This document shows positions 11,766 through 22,982 of a stretch of 64,000 nt of DNA, piece after piece. Source of the DNA: Hsuehochloa calcarea (taxonomy: Eukaryota > Streptophyta > Magnoliopsida > Poales > Poaceae). The position numbers and the translations under genes are program-made. The notes under the pieces are model-generated. The model worked only from the letters and a program-made list of their open reading frames with translations, was not told the origin of the DNA and searched no databases. Positions within the stretch are counted from its first letter, which is position 1; every line of letters begins with the position of its first letter. The stretch covers positions 8,739,763 to 8,803,762 of the forward strand of contig CM070601.1 of the NCBI GenBank assembly GCA_036346395.1. The letters run 5' to 3'.

Positions 11766-12482
11766 ATTTCTTTTCATATGTGGAGAGGATCTATTTTTTT
11801 GGTCCAAGTGCTTTACTGAGAAATGCAATAGGGTGTTCTTGTTGCATTAACACTGAAACAATACCCTTATCACAAGCATCTGTGTCAATGGTAAATGGTT
11901 TAGAAAAATCTGGTAAGGCTAAAATAGGTGCATTGATCAAAGCTTGCTTGATTGCCTCAAAGGATTCTTGTTTAGTTACAGTCCAATGATATACTATGTG
12001 ATTTTTCAATACATCTGTTAGGACCCTGCTAATGATGCCATAGTTCTTCATAAACTTCCTGTAATAGCCAGCTAGTCCCAGAAATCCTCTCACTTGTTTT
12101 GTATTGTTAGGAGTTGGCCATTCTTTAACTACTTGGATCTTGTGCTCGTCGGTAGAGACACCTTGTCCACTGATTATGTGTCCTAAGTATTCCAATTTTT
12201 CTTGAGCAAAGGAACACTTACTTGCCTTAAGAAAGGGCTTATGTTGTTGCAACATGTCAAACACCTACTGTAAGTGATGAAGATGTTCTTCCATAGATTT
12301 ACTGTATATTAGAATATCATCTACAAATATGAGGACGCATTTTCTTAGTAGTTGAGCAAAAATAATGTTCATTGCTGACTAAAACGTAGTAGGGCATTAG
12401 TAAGGCAAAAAGGCATTACTCTGAATTCAAAGTGACCACTATAATTTGGCTTGAATGGATGTCGATAGTGGTCTTTCATGTC
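11766..12482 (-). pseudogene. Gypsy reverse transcriptase remnant
   Basis: The frame 11791-12264 contains KCSFAQEKLEYLGHIIS, RGFLGLAGYYRKFM and the DTDACDKGI segment, all standard for Ty3/Gypsy RT and the start of RNase H. Upstream (12265-12482), in broken frames, lie FEFRVMPF and the catalytic-region variant FVDDILIYSKS. Several stops separate these blocks, so no functional enzyme is made. Confidence 0.88.
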
Positions 12483-14444
12483 TGTGGATATCATGGGGAT
12501 ATACTCATGATCTTAGGATGATGTTACAATTGGCAATGGCTTTAAAGGTTTGTTGAATCACGCGTTTCTGACAAAATCCCGTCTTTGTCGGGCCTCGAGA
12601 TCGACCGGCCGGCGAGATCGGCCAGATGTGGTCCGACCGACCACCTCAAGCGGTCGAGCCGGTCGGCAGCATCGACCGCCAATACAAAAGTTTGAGTTTA
12701 GAACTGGGCCAAAAAATAGAGGGTGTAGGCAAGAGAGGGGTTCTCATACACTTGTCTCATAATTTTTGGAGTTTCAAGTCAAAAGATCTATTCATTTGAA
12801 ATTTTCAGAGAGGTTTCGGATTTCAAGTCGTGAAATTTGGCTAAGTCCTTTCTGGGCGGTCAGACTGTCCAGGAGACCGGCCCATAGGTGGCGGTCTGAT
12901 CGGTTTTCACTTGTATCGTCGGCTCTCGTAGCGGTAATGTTTGTTTGTTGATTCAAGTTCATGAGTTTCAGTGCATATGTGTTGCATGATGCATGTGTTT
13001 GACTAATGTGGGTTAAGTTGCGAAGAACTTATTCCCAGAAATGATTTCTTTGTCTATTGTTGTGCAGGTTGCTTGGAGGACAATGACGGTCAACGGCGAG
13101 GATGATCGGGACTAGGCTTGGAGAGCTGAGGTTCAGAACAATCGACGATGTCGGATGAAGTCTATGGATTCAAGCATGGTGCAAAATAGACAAGGATGAC
13201 CGAATGGAAAGTTCGATGCGACGGGTTGCATCAAGCGGCGCGGGGGTCGGTGCAAGTGCCATGGTGGTTTCGGTGGGAGTCGGATGAGAGAGACTTGGCG
13301 ACATGAGGAGAGCCGTTGATCAACCTACACGTGGCGAAGCATGGAACTGCTTTATGGAGATTGGACTCGGTCTTTAGAGAAGGATCGAGAAGGGGTATTT
13401 TGGTAATATCACTAAAATACCACCTTGATTGCTTTTGGCTAAACCGCGGTGCAAGACGACGCAAGGAGAAGCGATTTAGGTCAATAGAAGATGAAGACGG
13501 CGCTTTAAAATGCGTACGTGAGTTAAACCCATTTGTGTGTGGGCTTAATGGGTGCCCAATAAGAAACTCTTCTAAAAGGTTAGCCTCCACTATAAATATG
13601 GGAGGGTGCTGTGCACCTTCTTTAATCCTTTTGCTTATTTTGAAATCCTAGTTTTGTTTTTGAGACTAGGGAGTGGAGAGGTTAGGATTCTTGAAGAGGA
13701 GATTGATTGTGTGCTCATGTATTGAGTTGTGTCCTCCATGTTGGAGTGGCTGTAAACCAGCGACAATCACAAATCAATCTATACAAGTTTTCTTGAGATA
13801 AGTCTCTTTGCGTTCTTGCTCTCTATTTTGTAATTTTGGGGTCATTTTGATTCTCAAGTTTTCTTTTAGTTTCTGCCCCTAATCTTGCTTGCTATGACAT
13901 GCGGGATATCATCTAGGATCATCTTGATCATCTCTAACCCGCAAGCAAGATTTTTAATCTAGTTTTCGTTTTGACTCGATTTTGAACCATCCTTCACTCA
14001 AACGGAAAAAGGACGGAACTTTGTCAAAGATCTTCACGATCTTTGATTGGAATAGGTTTCTGATATTCTAGAGAATGTGTGTTTCAAGTTTTATCAAGTT
14101 TGGAGTTGTAGATCAAAAGTTACCTCTATTTGTAACTTCGTTTTTCGGCTGATTTCACTGTTCATCAGGCTGAAGGTCAGACCGTCCAAGGTGACCAGTC
14201 CGACCGCCATTAACATAGAGGTCAAACCACCCATTACTTGAAAATCGAGTTTTGATTGATTTTGGTTGTTTTTCTCCAGGGTTTAGATTGGATTCAATAC
14301 AAGACTTATGCTGTGCTTGGATATTGATCTTCATAGCTCTCATAGCTATCGGAGTGAAAATCGTGTTGAATCTGATCTTTGTAAAAAAGAGATCATGCTC
14401 CTATTCATCCCCCCCCCCCCTCTAGTCGCCGTTTCAGTCCAACA
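12483..14444 (+). mobile_element. Solo LTR B (1962 bp) inside Gypsy
   Basis: Same family as A and C: starts TGTGGATATC, ends GTCCAACA after a C-run and TCTAGTCGCC. The flanking pentamers ATGTC (12478-12482) and ATGTT (14445-14449) match at 4 of 5 positions. CTATAAATATG near 13591 is the likely LTR TATA box on the plus strand. It sits between the gag and RT remnants of the Gypsy element. Confidence 0.87.
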
Positions 14445-14596
14445 ATGTTATTTCTGTATTTGCTTGGAATTTGCTTCTTCTAGAATTCTTCTAATATCTC
14501 TTCCTGCATTAGAGCCAATGATAGAGCCAGATCAACAGTTCTAGGTTTGTGTAACCTGATTGTTGTCCTAATCTCACTTTTAGACCACCCAAAAAC

Positions 14597-15315
14597 TTAG
14601 TTACAAAAAAATGCTTCATCGTAAGAGTTATTGTGAATGACAACTCTATGCATCAATTCCTCAAACTTGCAATTGTGTTCAACAACTGTACCAGTTTGCC
14701 TACAGTTATCTAATTCCTCTAGATGTTGTTGATACTTATCTCTACCAAATTTGGCATGCACTGCTACACACAACCCAGTCCAGCAGACAACATTATGCAG
14801 CCTCATAAGTCTGTAACCATAATGCAGCGCTTCCAGTGAAATGTAAAGTAGCAAAACTAGCCCAGGTATCTATAGGAACTGAATACATATGGAAATATTT
14901 CACACAACTAGTTTTCCATCGTTTTGGATTATCCCCAATAAATTTAGGAAAATCTATCTTTGGCATCCGGGCACCCTGGTGATGTTACTCAACACGGTGC
15001 CCATTGGGCCGAGGCGACTCGATTGACGGTTGTGGTGGCGGCGGTGGTGGTCGTGTGAAGGGTGGCGTCTTCTCTAGAGCAGCAACTCGAGCACTCACCG
15101 ACTCCACCGATTGTCGCAACGTCTCCATCCCATTGCTCACGGTCGGCATTGTAGGACTCTAACCCCTTCATAGTTCCCAGTTTGTCGCTGATGCTGGCAG
15201 TCACGGCACCTGCGCCTTCATGGCCTTTACCTCTTCCTCTGCTGAATCCATTCTCTGGGTCAAATTCGGCTGCTGCTTCTTCGCCAGATTCGATCGCATA
15301 AGGCTCTGATACCAA
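14597..15315 (-). pseudogene. Gypsy gag remnant
   Basis: Two frames carry gag-like sequence. 14989-15315 is an acidic N-terminal part starting next to the primer site. 14597-14854 contains the capsid-like CVAVHAKFGRDKYQQHLEEL and LMHRVVIHNNSYDEAFF. The frames are disrupted between 14855 and 14988 and the protein stops before any nucleocapsid or protease. Confidence 0.78.
15302..15314 (-). other. Primer-binding site of the Gypsy element
   Basis: On the minus strand it reads TGGTATCAGAGCC, the complement of the plant initiator-Met tRNA 3' end, three bases downstream of the LTR end at 15318. Confidence 0.85.
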
Positions 15316-15317
15316 AA

Positions 15318-15637
15318 TGTTACGAAGCTCAACCGATTACGGCGTCGCGCCGCATCAATCAAGATTAGACTAGCAGGATTGGATAGAACAACAGAGAGAA
15401 TTGGATAGAACGGTAGCAAGAACAAGATACAGTTATGGGTGGAGAATTTAGGTCTTACTGGTGTCTTTTTCAATACCAAACCTAACGAGTTACAAGCTAT
15501 TTATAATAGCATTTACAACCCAACTCTAGGGCAGAATGGGCTGCCCATACCACAGCCCAGACGCCCATGCAGTTCAGCCTTACACCTTACCGCAGTCCCT
15601 CCTTTGCTTCCTCATGTGAGGACTGATTAGCATCACA
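15318..15637 (-). repeat. 5' LTR of the Gypsy element (about 320 bp)
   Basis: On the minus strand the LTR starts TGTGATGCTAATC and ends CTTCGTAACA, immediately before the primer-binding site. It contains TATAAATAG near 15505, a likely LTR promoter. The matching 3' LTR was not found, consistent with truncation of the other end. Confidence 0.75.
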
Positions 15638-16083
15638 ACTTCCCCCGTGAACCGTCAGTACAGAAGTACAGATAAGCTACCTTGTCTAGTGTTTCTGAAT
15701 TATGGCAAGTGGGGAGGACCAAGCCAAGCCTTGAGGAGGGTAATTCCTCCAACCAACTCTCACAAAAAGAACACCATAAAGGAAACAACAAAGGATAAAA
15801 CTGTGATTGTGATGCACAAAAGATACAAACGATAAGACAGACACCTTAAATTCTCTGTGCAGTTGCAAGACTGCAGTTCATGCTTCCCACACATGCACGT
15901 GAGTTGGGGTCCCAAAGCAAAGCCCCACCCTTTATTTCCATTTCTTTGTTCCAACATTGAGGATGCAAAGATGACCATGAAGTTCGTTATTTAAACCCCC
16001 TCTTTCCCTCGTCAAAGCCACTACTCTATCCCCTACCTATCTTCCTCCCAAACACATACAGACACAAAGTTACAAACACAAAG
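15638..16083 (+). promoter_or_regulatory. Polygalacturonase upstream region
   Basis: The only gene-proximal unique sequence between the Gypsy LTR and the polygalacturonase start. TATTTAAA at 15988-15995 is a reasonable TATA box, 89 bp from the ATG. The C-rich stretch and CAAAC/CACAAAG sequence after it would form a short 5' UTR. All regulatory sequence further upstream is TE-derived. Confidence 0.5.
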
Positions 16084-19000
16084 ATGAGGCTTAGGCTAAA
16101 AGGTCTCACCCTTCTGCTGCTCCTTGTCTTGCTAGTTCTGTGCTGCAGCGTTAGCGTCTGTGATGCAAGAAGTGGCAAGCACTGGAGGCAAAATAAGGCA
16201 CCCTCCACCTCTATGCTGAGAAGAAAAGGGAAAGAGAAGAACGGCAATTCCCACAGGCAATACGGCAAAGGATATCAGAATCCATACCAGCCAAGCCCAA
16301 GCACAAGCCCGAATGTGCCCGTCAGGCCCAGTGAAAGCCCTGTCCAGGGCAAAGGACATCAGAGTCCAACAATGCCAACACCAAGGGATGGAAATGGTTA
16401 TGCACCGCCATCGCCGGTGCCGCGGCCCCCGTCGCTTCTGCTGCCACCGCCGCCACCACCACCAGCACCGTCACAGGACACAGTCTTCAACGTGGTTGAT
16501 TTTGGAGCCCAGGGTGATGGAGTTACAGATGATACTCAGGTAACCAGCACTGCTTCTCAAAATCCTCTGCTTCCAACTGAAAAGCATGTGTCGCCTGCAC
16601 CATCCATTCTGAATTAGAGTCTCTGTTGTCAGTGTCTATCTTCTACCTCGTCTTTAGGCTCATCTGCAGAACATATCATTACCATTGTAATATCTGATGT
16701 TAGCATGCCACGTGTCTTGGAATTTCAAATGGATGTCATCTAATTCCATTCTTTCAGATTGATCGCATGTTGTGCAGAAGGCCTACTTAAATCGTACTTC
16801 TTCAGTACTGCCATACATTTTCAAGTTATGCTGCAGCGATGTGCATGCCAAAATTACTGTTGTTATTTTTAAAAAACAAGTCCACATGATTTTTCCCGTG
16901 CATTAGCTTTTGAAAATTGTTACAGGACATGTGTTCTTGAGAGTTGGAATTTCACATGACAGGACAAGTGCATGTGATGCCACAAACTTGATTAGGTTTT
17001 TATGTTTAGATTGTTCTTTTCTCACATGATTGGCTTCATTTCCATAAAGGCATATGTCCTTATACATCATGCTAGATACAGTATTTATTTGAGGTCTAGG
17101 AGTAAAAAAAAAGGGAACCATGTAGATGAGTAGTTCACAAGAGTGCAAACTTTCCATAGTACTTGCAGGACTTCTTTCATGTGCCGGAAATAAGATAACC
17201 TAACAACTGTACTCTTGTGATTCCCAAAGAATACGACAATCCTCGAATTCAGTATAGAGCTATTGCTTCTGTTTGTCAGTTCTTGCTGTGTCCTTTTTAT
17301 AATAAAAAAAGAGAATCAAGGAAATCTAACACTGAATTCAATTATATTCAGTGATGTCACCTGAGAAATTATCCTAAAACTCCACCAGCAACATAAACAT
17401 GGACTTCCATAAAATAAAAATATTTTTTATCTTTATCTCTTGCACGTATGCTGACGATAATCGCATAATGCACAGTAAAAGAAACTTCGTACTGCACTTG
17501 GGGTGCTGGGCTCACCATTCATGCTATGATGACACAGTTCAGTGTCCTTTCCCAATAAGGTTGAACTTAATTATTGTCTATTATACAGGCTTTTGAAGCA
17601 GCGTGGGCAGCAGCGTGCAAGGTGGAGGCATCTACGGTTCTTGTACCATCTGAACTCGAGTTCGTTGTTGGTCCAATCTCATTTTCTGGGCCTTACTGTA
17701 AACCAAACATTCTATTCCAGGTAATTCTACTCCTAATCCTAAAGTGTATTGGATGCTCAAGTCTTCCGAAACAAACTATTTATACTATGCACCAGAGTTT
17801 TATTCATAAAAGGACATGGCTGCAGTTTTACACTCTTTGCACACCTACCTAATTCTATACATATATCAGTTTCAACTCAACCAAGACGTTTACTCGGAGG
17901 TTGTGACTAAAAACTCGCTGAATATTTTCTATTATGGTCCAATAGTGCTATACACTTGTACTGTTTTCGGTGTTCAATAAAACATCTTAGAGCAAACTTC
18001 AGGAAGCGGATGTATATTTGTTTGTCGAAAGATGGGAGATCAGAAGAAAAGCTCGATAGTATGTATATCCAATCCAAATACCCTGCCCACATTGCGATCA
18101 GTGTGCTGATTATGCAACATCAACAACAAAAACATAGTCAAACCAGAGGACAAACTAAAGAAGAAGAAATGATGGTATTTAATGATGTGTTTTCATTTTG
18201 TAGCTGGATGGAACTATTTTAGCTCAAATGAGTGCAAGAGCATGGGGTTCTGGTTTGCTTCAATGGCTTGAGTTCACAAAACTAAATGGAATAGCAATTC
18301 AAGGCAGTGGTGTCATAAATGGTCGGGGGCAAGAATGGTGGACCTATTCAGATCCAGATGATGATGATGCAGTAAGGCCTGATCATCTAACAACATCCTA
18401 CTTATAGACAAGTCAAAAGTAGACAAATTTAATTGCTTACCTTGGATGCTTTCCAACAGTATAATGTGGAGCTGGAGAAGATGCCACAGACTAAACCTAC
18501 GGTAAGCAGATTATTATTGCAGCACTTGAAAATATTTGTATTGCATACCAAAATAAACTAAACAGGTTTGGTTGCGTACTCTGATGCAGGCATTGAGGTT
18601 TTATGGTAGTTCCAATGTCACAGTAACTGGTGTCACCATCGTCAACAGCTCACAGTGCCATCTCAAGTTCGATAGTTGTCAAGGAGTCATGGTTCACGAC
18701 TTAACCATCTCTTCTCCTGAGAATAGTCCCAACACTGACGGAATACACCTGCAAAACTCCAAACAAGTCAACATTCACCACACTAACCTGGCTTGTGGTA
18801 ATGCTTCTCATAAAACTTGATTTAAGTAGCTAGCCAATACATCCAACCTTTGCACTCGTGGAACACATTAACAATAATTTTAGTCCAGAAGCCACCTCAT
18901 GTACTACGTAGATATAAATGTTATGAAAGCATTGTGTGTATTGAAGAGAGGCCCAAAGGGCGGTATATATAGGAGTACAATATAGAGATAAGGATATGTT

Positions 19001-22000
19001 AGAGATATCTATCTCTAACATATCTCTAATATCTTATCTCTAATATATCTCTAACACCCCCCTCAAATGCAAGGCGTATGCAATAGCATTGCATTTGGAA
19101 AGGGTTGACACTAAAATATGAAAATCCAAAATCCGAGTCTTCATAATGTCGTCGTAGTATGCAGTTCTTGAAAAATATGTCGAGTATCAAAAGATCTTCT
19201 CCCATCCGGTGTCATGTGACAGCTCATAAGACACAAGGTGCAGGAGCGAAGTCGACCGCGGCAACACGACGAAGAAGATGATGAAACCAACAAATATAGA
19301 GAGAACTGTCAAATCAAGTCGAATAGGAATTGGTGGAAGCATGGCGGCGCAAATCGTAGCCCAAGACGGCGGCGACGCAGTGCAAAAGGAGTGCAACGAA
19401 TGCACAGTGCAAAAGAAGCGCAACGCAATGCACAAGAAGCGCAACAGAGACGCAGTGCAGAAGAAGAGCGGCGCAATGCACAAGAAGCGCAACAGAGACG
19501 CAGTGTGGAAGGAGTGCAATGAATGCACAGTGCAAAAAGAAGCGCAACGCAATGCACAAGAAGCGCAACAGAGACGCAGTGCAGAAGAAGAGCGGCGCAA
19601 TACACAAGAAGCGCAACGGAGGCGCAGTATGGAAGAAGCGTGGCGGCCTTGAATGCTTGGAGCGGCGGATCTGCAGCGGCTCGAAGAAATAGCGGCGAGA
19701 GCGGCGGCTGCTGCTATGCATAAAGCAATTCCTATGCTTCTATGACTGACAGTAAATTTGTGGACTCGCATGGCGAAGACGAACTCAAAAATTGAGTACT
19801 ACGGACTTGGATGGACGCAACGGAAGCAACGACACAAAGCAGGAAAAACCTAAGGATAACTAGCAGTAAATACTAGCAGTAGATAGCTTTAACAGCGAAA
19901 GAAGCTGCTGCAAGAAGCTGAAGCCGGAGAAAATGAAAGAGAAGCTAGAGACCGAAATTCGGAGCCCAGGAGAAGCTAGAGCCCAAAGTGTAGAGCCGAT
20001 CAAGCCAGATCTGATTTGGTTAAACCAGAGTCGCATGGCTTGCTGCTTGATGTACCGTGGTGATGTTGTTCCCAAGGATATCAATGCCGCAGCTATCAAT
20101 GCCACCAATGCTGTCACCCAAGACATGGGAAAATTTCTTCTCTGCTCCCATCTGTTCCTCTCCCTGTCGTCTCATTCTCCTCCCCCAATCCATCTCCCCA
20201 CCATCCGAAGTCCTTCCGGCCACGCCTACTCCCGCTGTCGGGAAAGGAATAATGCGGCAACCCAATACATACTGATCATGAGTAGGAGATGCAATTGGAG
20301 AAGGATTTTCGAACACAAGTGACCCGAGAAGTAGAAACTCCGCCACAACGTGGAGGTGCGCCAGGCCGGTCAGTGGCGTCTACATCCAGCTTGGCGGTAG
20401 CTCTTCCCGTGCCGGAGCACCTTGCTCTGCGCGAGGCCGAGCGGAGTCGGTGGCTGTGCTTGGCGGCAGTCGGGTCTGGCGCGTGCGGCCAGAGCGCAGG
20501 CGGTGCCCAACTGTGCGGACGCTGCTGCTGATAGGACGGTGGGAAAGCGGAGCCCGTGGCTTCAGTGAGCGAAGAAGGGGAGCGTGGTGTCTCCGTGCGG
20601 CAACCGGGCGCCGGGGTTCCTCGGCCGGCGGAGGGGCGCCGTGGGCTGGCGGTTGGGCCCAGGAGATCGAGGCTTGCTGCTTCTCCAAAAGACCGGGGAG
20701 CGGCGCGGCCTGGTTGCCGAACCCCACGCCGACTCCCAGGCAGAGGCGGCCGATGATGAGCATGATGAGGTTGGTGGCGTTGGCGCAGAGTCCCGCCCCG
20801 ACGAGGAAGAAGACGGACGCGGCCTGCATGGTGCGCTTGCGGCCGAAGCGCGTGCACAGCATGGATTAGCCTGGACGGTGAGAGGCCGCCCCCGGGAGCA
20901 GAGTTTGCTCCTCCCGGGGGCAGCGACAACGGCGACGGCCGGAGGCTAGGAGACGACGCAGGTTCTAATCTCTAACCATAACCTTAGCTCTGATACCATG
21001 TTATGAAAGCATTGTGTGTATTGAAGAGAGGCCCAAAGGGCGGTATATATAGGAGTACAATATAGAGATAAGGATATGTTAGAGATAGATTCTATCTCTA
21101 ACATATCTCTAATATCTTATCTCTAATATATCTCTAACAATAAAGACCTAGTCTGCTAATCAATCACTTTAGGCAATTGCACAGAATAAAGTAAAAGATT
21201 CAGGACTAACGGACTAAGCTGAAAACACTAGTAGAAGTACCCAAAGAATTGACTTTTGGAATCTACTCCATAACAATTGAATCATTTCTCTATAGAGAAA
21301 AAATAGAGAAAAATAAAAAATTAACACGAAATCTATGTCCTGTGCAATGCAGGTGATGACTGTGTTTCCATCCAGACAGGCTGCAGCGACATAAACATAC
21401 ATAATGTGAACTGTGGCCCAGGCCATGGGATCAGCATTGGTGGCCTAGGGAGGTACAACACAAAAGCTTGTGTCTCTAACGTCACTGTAAGAGATGTCAA
21501 CATGTTCAAAACAATGACTGGTGTCAGAATCAAGACTTGGCAGGTAATAATTATCTGACTACCCAACACGATTCATCAGAAAGGACCACTGTGTTTACAT
21601 CTAGCTAAACACACTGACTTGTCAAATGCAGGGTGGTTCAGGGCTGGTTCAAGGCATAAGATTCTCAGACATACAGGTTTCAGAAGTTCAAACACCTATC
21701 ATGATAGACCAATTTTATTGTGACAGAACAACCTGCAGAAACCAAACTTCCGCGGTGGCAGTTTCAGGCGTCCAGTATGAGAACATTAGGGGCACTTTCA
21801 CAATGAAGCCTGCCCACTTCGCGTGCAGCGACAGCTCGCCTTGTTCAGAGATCACTCTTACCGGAATACAACTCAAACCCCTGATAGTGCCGCAGTACCA
21901 CCTGTACAACCCATTCTGCTGGCAAGCTTTCGGGGAGCTGTACACACCCACCATCCCTCCCATATCTTGCTTGCAGATTGGCAAACCAGCCGGGAACAGC

Positions 22001-22027
22001 GTGCTGTCAGATCATGATCTATGTTGA
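16084..22027 (+). CDS. GH28 polygalacturonase, 7 exons, 530 aa
   Basis: Secreted cell-wall enzyme hydrolysing alpha-1,4 bonds of homogalacturonan. Exons: 16084-16539, 17589-17720, 18204-18371, 18460-18501, 18590-18797, 21353-21543 and 21632-22027, all GT-AG and in frame. Residues 1-27 are a strong signal peptide (Leu/Val-rich core). Residues 28-135 form a basic, proline-rich linker ending in a Pro8-type run. All four GH28 signatures are present: NTDGIH at 314-319, DDC at 337-339 (acid/base and nucleophile Asp), GHG at 359-361 and RIK at 394-396. The long N-terminal extension resembles the Arabidopsis At1g48100/PGX3-type clade; endo versus exo action cannot be decided. Intron 5 is swollen to 2555 bp by an LTR element and splits Gly336 just before the catalytic DDC. 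The ORF itself has no lesion. Confidence 0.93.
18914..18918 (+). repeat. Target site duplication ATAAA (left)
   Basis: Identical to 21140-21144, immediately outside the two LTRs of the intron-5 element. This proves an integrase-type insertion into the polygalacturonase intron. Confidence 0.9.
18919..19056 (-). repeat. 3' LTR of the intron-5 element (138 bp)
   Basis: Nearly identical to 20999-21139; the main difference is a few bases in the TATCTATCTC stretch. The near-identity of the two LTRs points to a recent insertion. Confidence 0.9.
19370..19645. repeat. Minisatellite inside the intron-5 LTR element
   Basis: Tandem, imperfect copies of a unit of roughly 45-50 bp, built from AAGAAGCGCAACRSARACGCAGTGCAGAAG and GCAATGCACAAGAAGCGCAAC. 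Because the unit lacks stops it opens long repetitive frames on both strands (Lys/Arg/Gln-rich on plus, Ala/Leu/Cys-rich on minus). These are not taken as genes. Confidence 0.8.
20700..20865 (-). pseudogene. Captured fragment of a hexose (STP-type) transporter gene
   Basis: About 53 codons match the second and third membrane segments of plant monosaccharide/proton symporters: FGRKRTMQAASVFFLVGAGL, then MLIIGR, then GVGVGFGNQAAP. The match stops abruptly after QAAPL, where unrelated GC-rich DNA follows, and no start, later helices or introns are present. It is therefore a transduced exon piece carried by the LTR element on its own sense strand and cannot make a transporter. Confidence 0.88.
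20987..20998 (-). other. Primer-binding site of the intron-5 LTR element
   Basis: Minus strand TGGTATCAGAGC begins directly after the end of the 5' LTR (20999) and is complementary to initiator-Met tRNA. Confidence 0.85.
20999..21139 (-). repeat. 5' LTR of the intron-5 element (141 bp)
   Basis: Partner of 18919-19056, with TG...CA ends, followed outside by the ATAAA duplication at 21140-21144. Confidence 0.9.
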
Positions 22028-22982
22028 AACTCTCTGAACGAGTGGAAGTACCCTGATCCAGGGAACTCTATACTCTTCGTGCTCATCGGTTAAGGCGGTC
22101 GTCGTGATTCTTCCGACCCCTTTCGCACAATCGCCGTGTGGTGTGGATATATATACAGCTATCGTGAGGATATGGTTTATCATGGCATGTGCCAAGTTTC
22201 CTTTGTGAAAGGAAATATAGGATCTTGATGATATGGGATAGTGCTTGTGCAGTGTTTTCAACTTTCCAGTGATGTATGATGCATGCATATGCGATACTTA
22301 AAAGGGGAGAAACATAGGACCATTATTCTGGATTTTTTAAAAATAATTTTTGTTATTCTGAAATACAGTAATATACTCTTTTTTTTACAGAAATAATCAT
22401 CGATCACTGGATCAAATCGCCCAACAGTTGTGCGACAAGTGGAGCAGTCGTTCAGAAGTTTAGCGACTAGTCCCAATTACTAGTCGTTCAACGGTTGAAC
22501 GACTTAGCGCCTAGTCGCTCAACCATTGGACGACTTGGCAGTAAGTAGTGGTCCAATGGTTGAGCGGCTAGTCGACGTGTCGCTCAACCGTTGGGTCACT
22601 ACTTGCTGCTAAGTCGTTCAACGGTTGGGTGACTAGACGGTTGTATAGAAAGGCACACCCAGACCCCTCATGGTCTTTTTCACTATTTCTCTCAGGAGAC
22701 AATGAGAGGACAAAAGGAGAGGGAGAGGGGAAGTGAAGAGGAGGAGAAGAGAGAATGACGCAGGGGGCAGAGAAAAGAAGAAGGAAGCTTGTTGATAAGG
22801 AGAGAAGGCTTTCGCGCGAAGGTAATAGTGTTCTTGTTCTCATTCGAATGTAGGCAACGTGTTGTAATGTTCGAAATATTTACAGTGAGAAATCAATCAT
22901 GTTGGAGCCTACAATATTAAAAGTGTATTATGATGTTGGTACGATTTGTGAAGGTCCATACCGTGTTGACCTAAGTGGTTTC
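22028..22982. other. Downstream flank of polygalacturonase, hairpin-rich, no gene
   Basis: The first 350 bp are the likely 3' UTR and flank; no clear AATAAA is seen. From 22420 to 22640 is a cluster of inverted repeats. 22690-22800 is purine-rich. No reading frame is supported. Confidence 0.5.
22420..22640. repeat. Cluster of inverted repeats (CAACSGTTG/CGACTAG motif)
   Basis: The words GTCGYTCAAC, CAACGGTTG and GACTAG recur many times in both orientations. The best hairpin pairs 22511-22531 with 22551-22571 (21 bp, one mismatch, 19-nt loop). A second near-perfect palindrome is centred at about 22493 (GTCGTTCAAC-GGTTGAACGAC). The origin is unknown. Confidence 0.75.

Larger units (their letters stand above)
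9627..15637 (-). mobile_element. Degenerate Ty3/Gypsy retrotransposon interrupted by two solo LTRs
   Basis: Read on the minus strand, the order is 5' LTR (15637-15318), primer-binding site, gag remnant (15315-14597), solo LTR insertion, reverse transcriptase (12482-11766), second solo LTR insertion, and RNase H (9903-9627). Protease and integrase are missing and no matching 3' LTR is seen, so the element is truncated and internally deleted. Stops and frameshifts occur throughout. Reading across the second insertion, the RT-RNase H order is collinear, which shows that the solo LTR is a later insertion. Confidence 0.88.
18919..21139 (-). mobile_element. Non-autonomous LTR retrotransposon with captured gene DNA (2221 bp)
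   Basis: A complete element in polygalacturonase intron 5, opposite to the gene. On the minus strand: 5' LTR 21139-20999, primer-binding site TGGTATCAGAGC directly after it (20987-20998), a 1.9-kb interior, a purine tract GAGGGGGG, then the 3' LTR 19056-18919. LTRs start TGTTAGAGAT and end TTCATAACA. The 5-bp target duplication is exact. The interior encodes no gag, protease, RT or integrase, so it must be mobilised in trans. It contains a hexose-transporter gene fragment and a minisatellite. LTR size and primer site fit a small Copia-related, TRIM-like element. Confidence 0.93.

Noticed and set aside
19187..19771. 194-aa and related frames rich in Cys/Ala/Leu on minus and Gln/Arg on plus
   Set aside because: Translations of the minisatellite inside the LTR element; both strands are open because the repeat lacks stops.
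20380..20862. Functional sugar transporter gene
   Set aside because: Only two membrane segments are present and the sequence is embedded in an LTR element.
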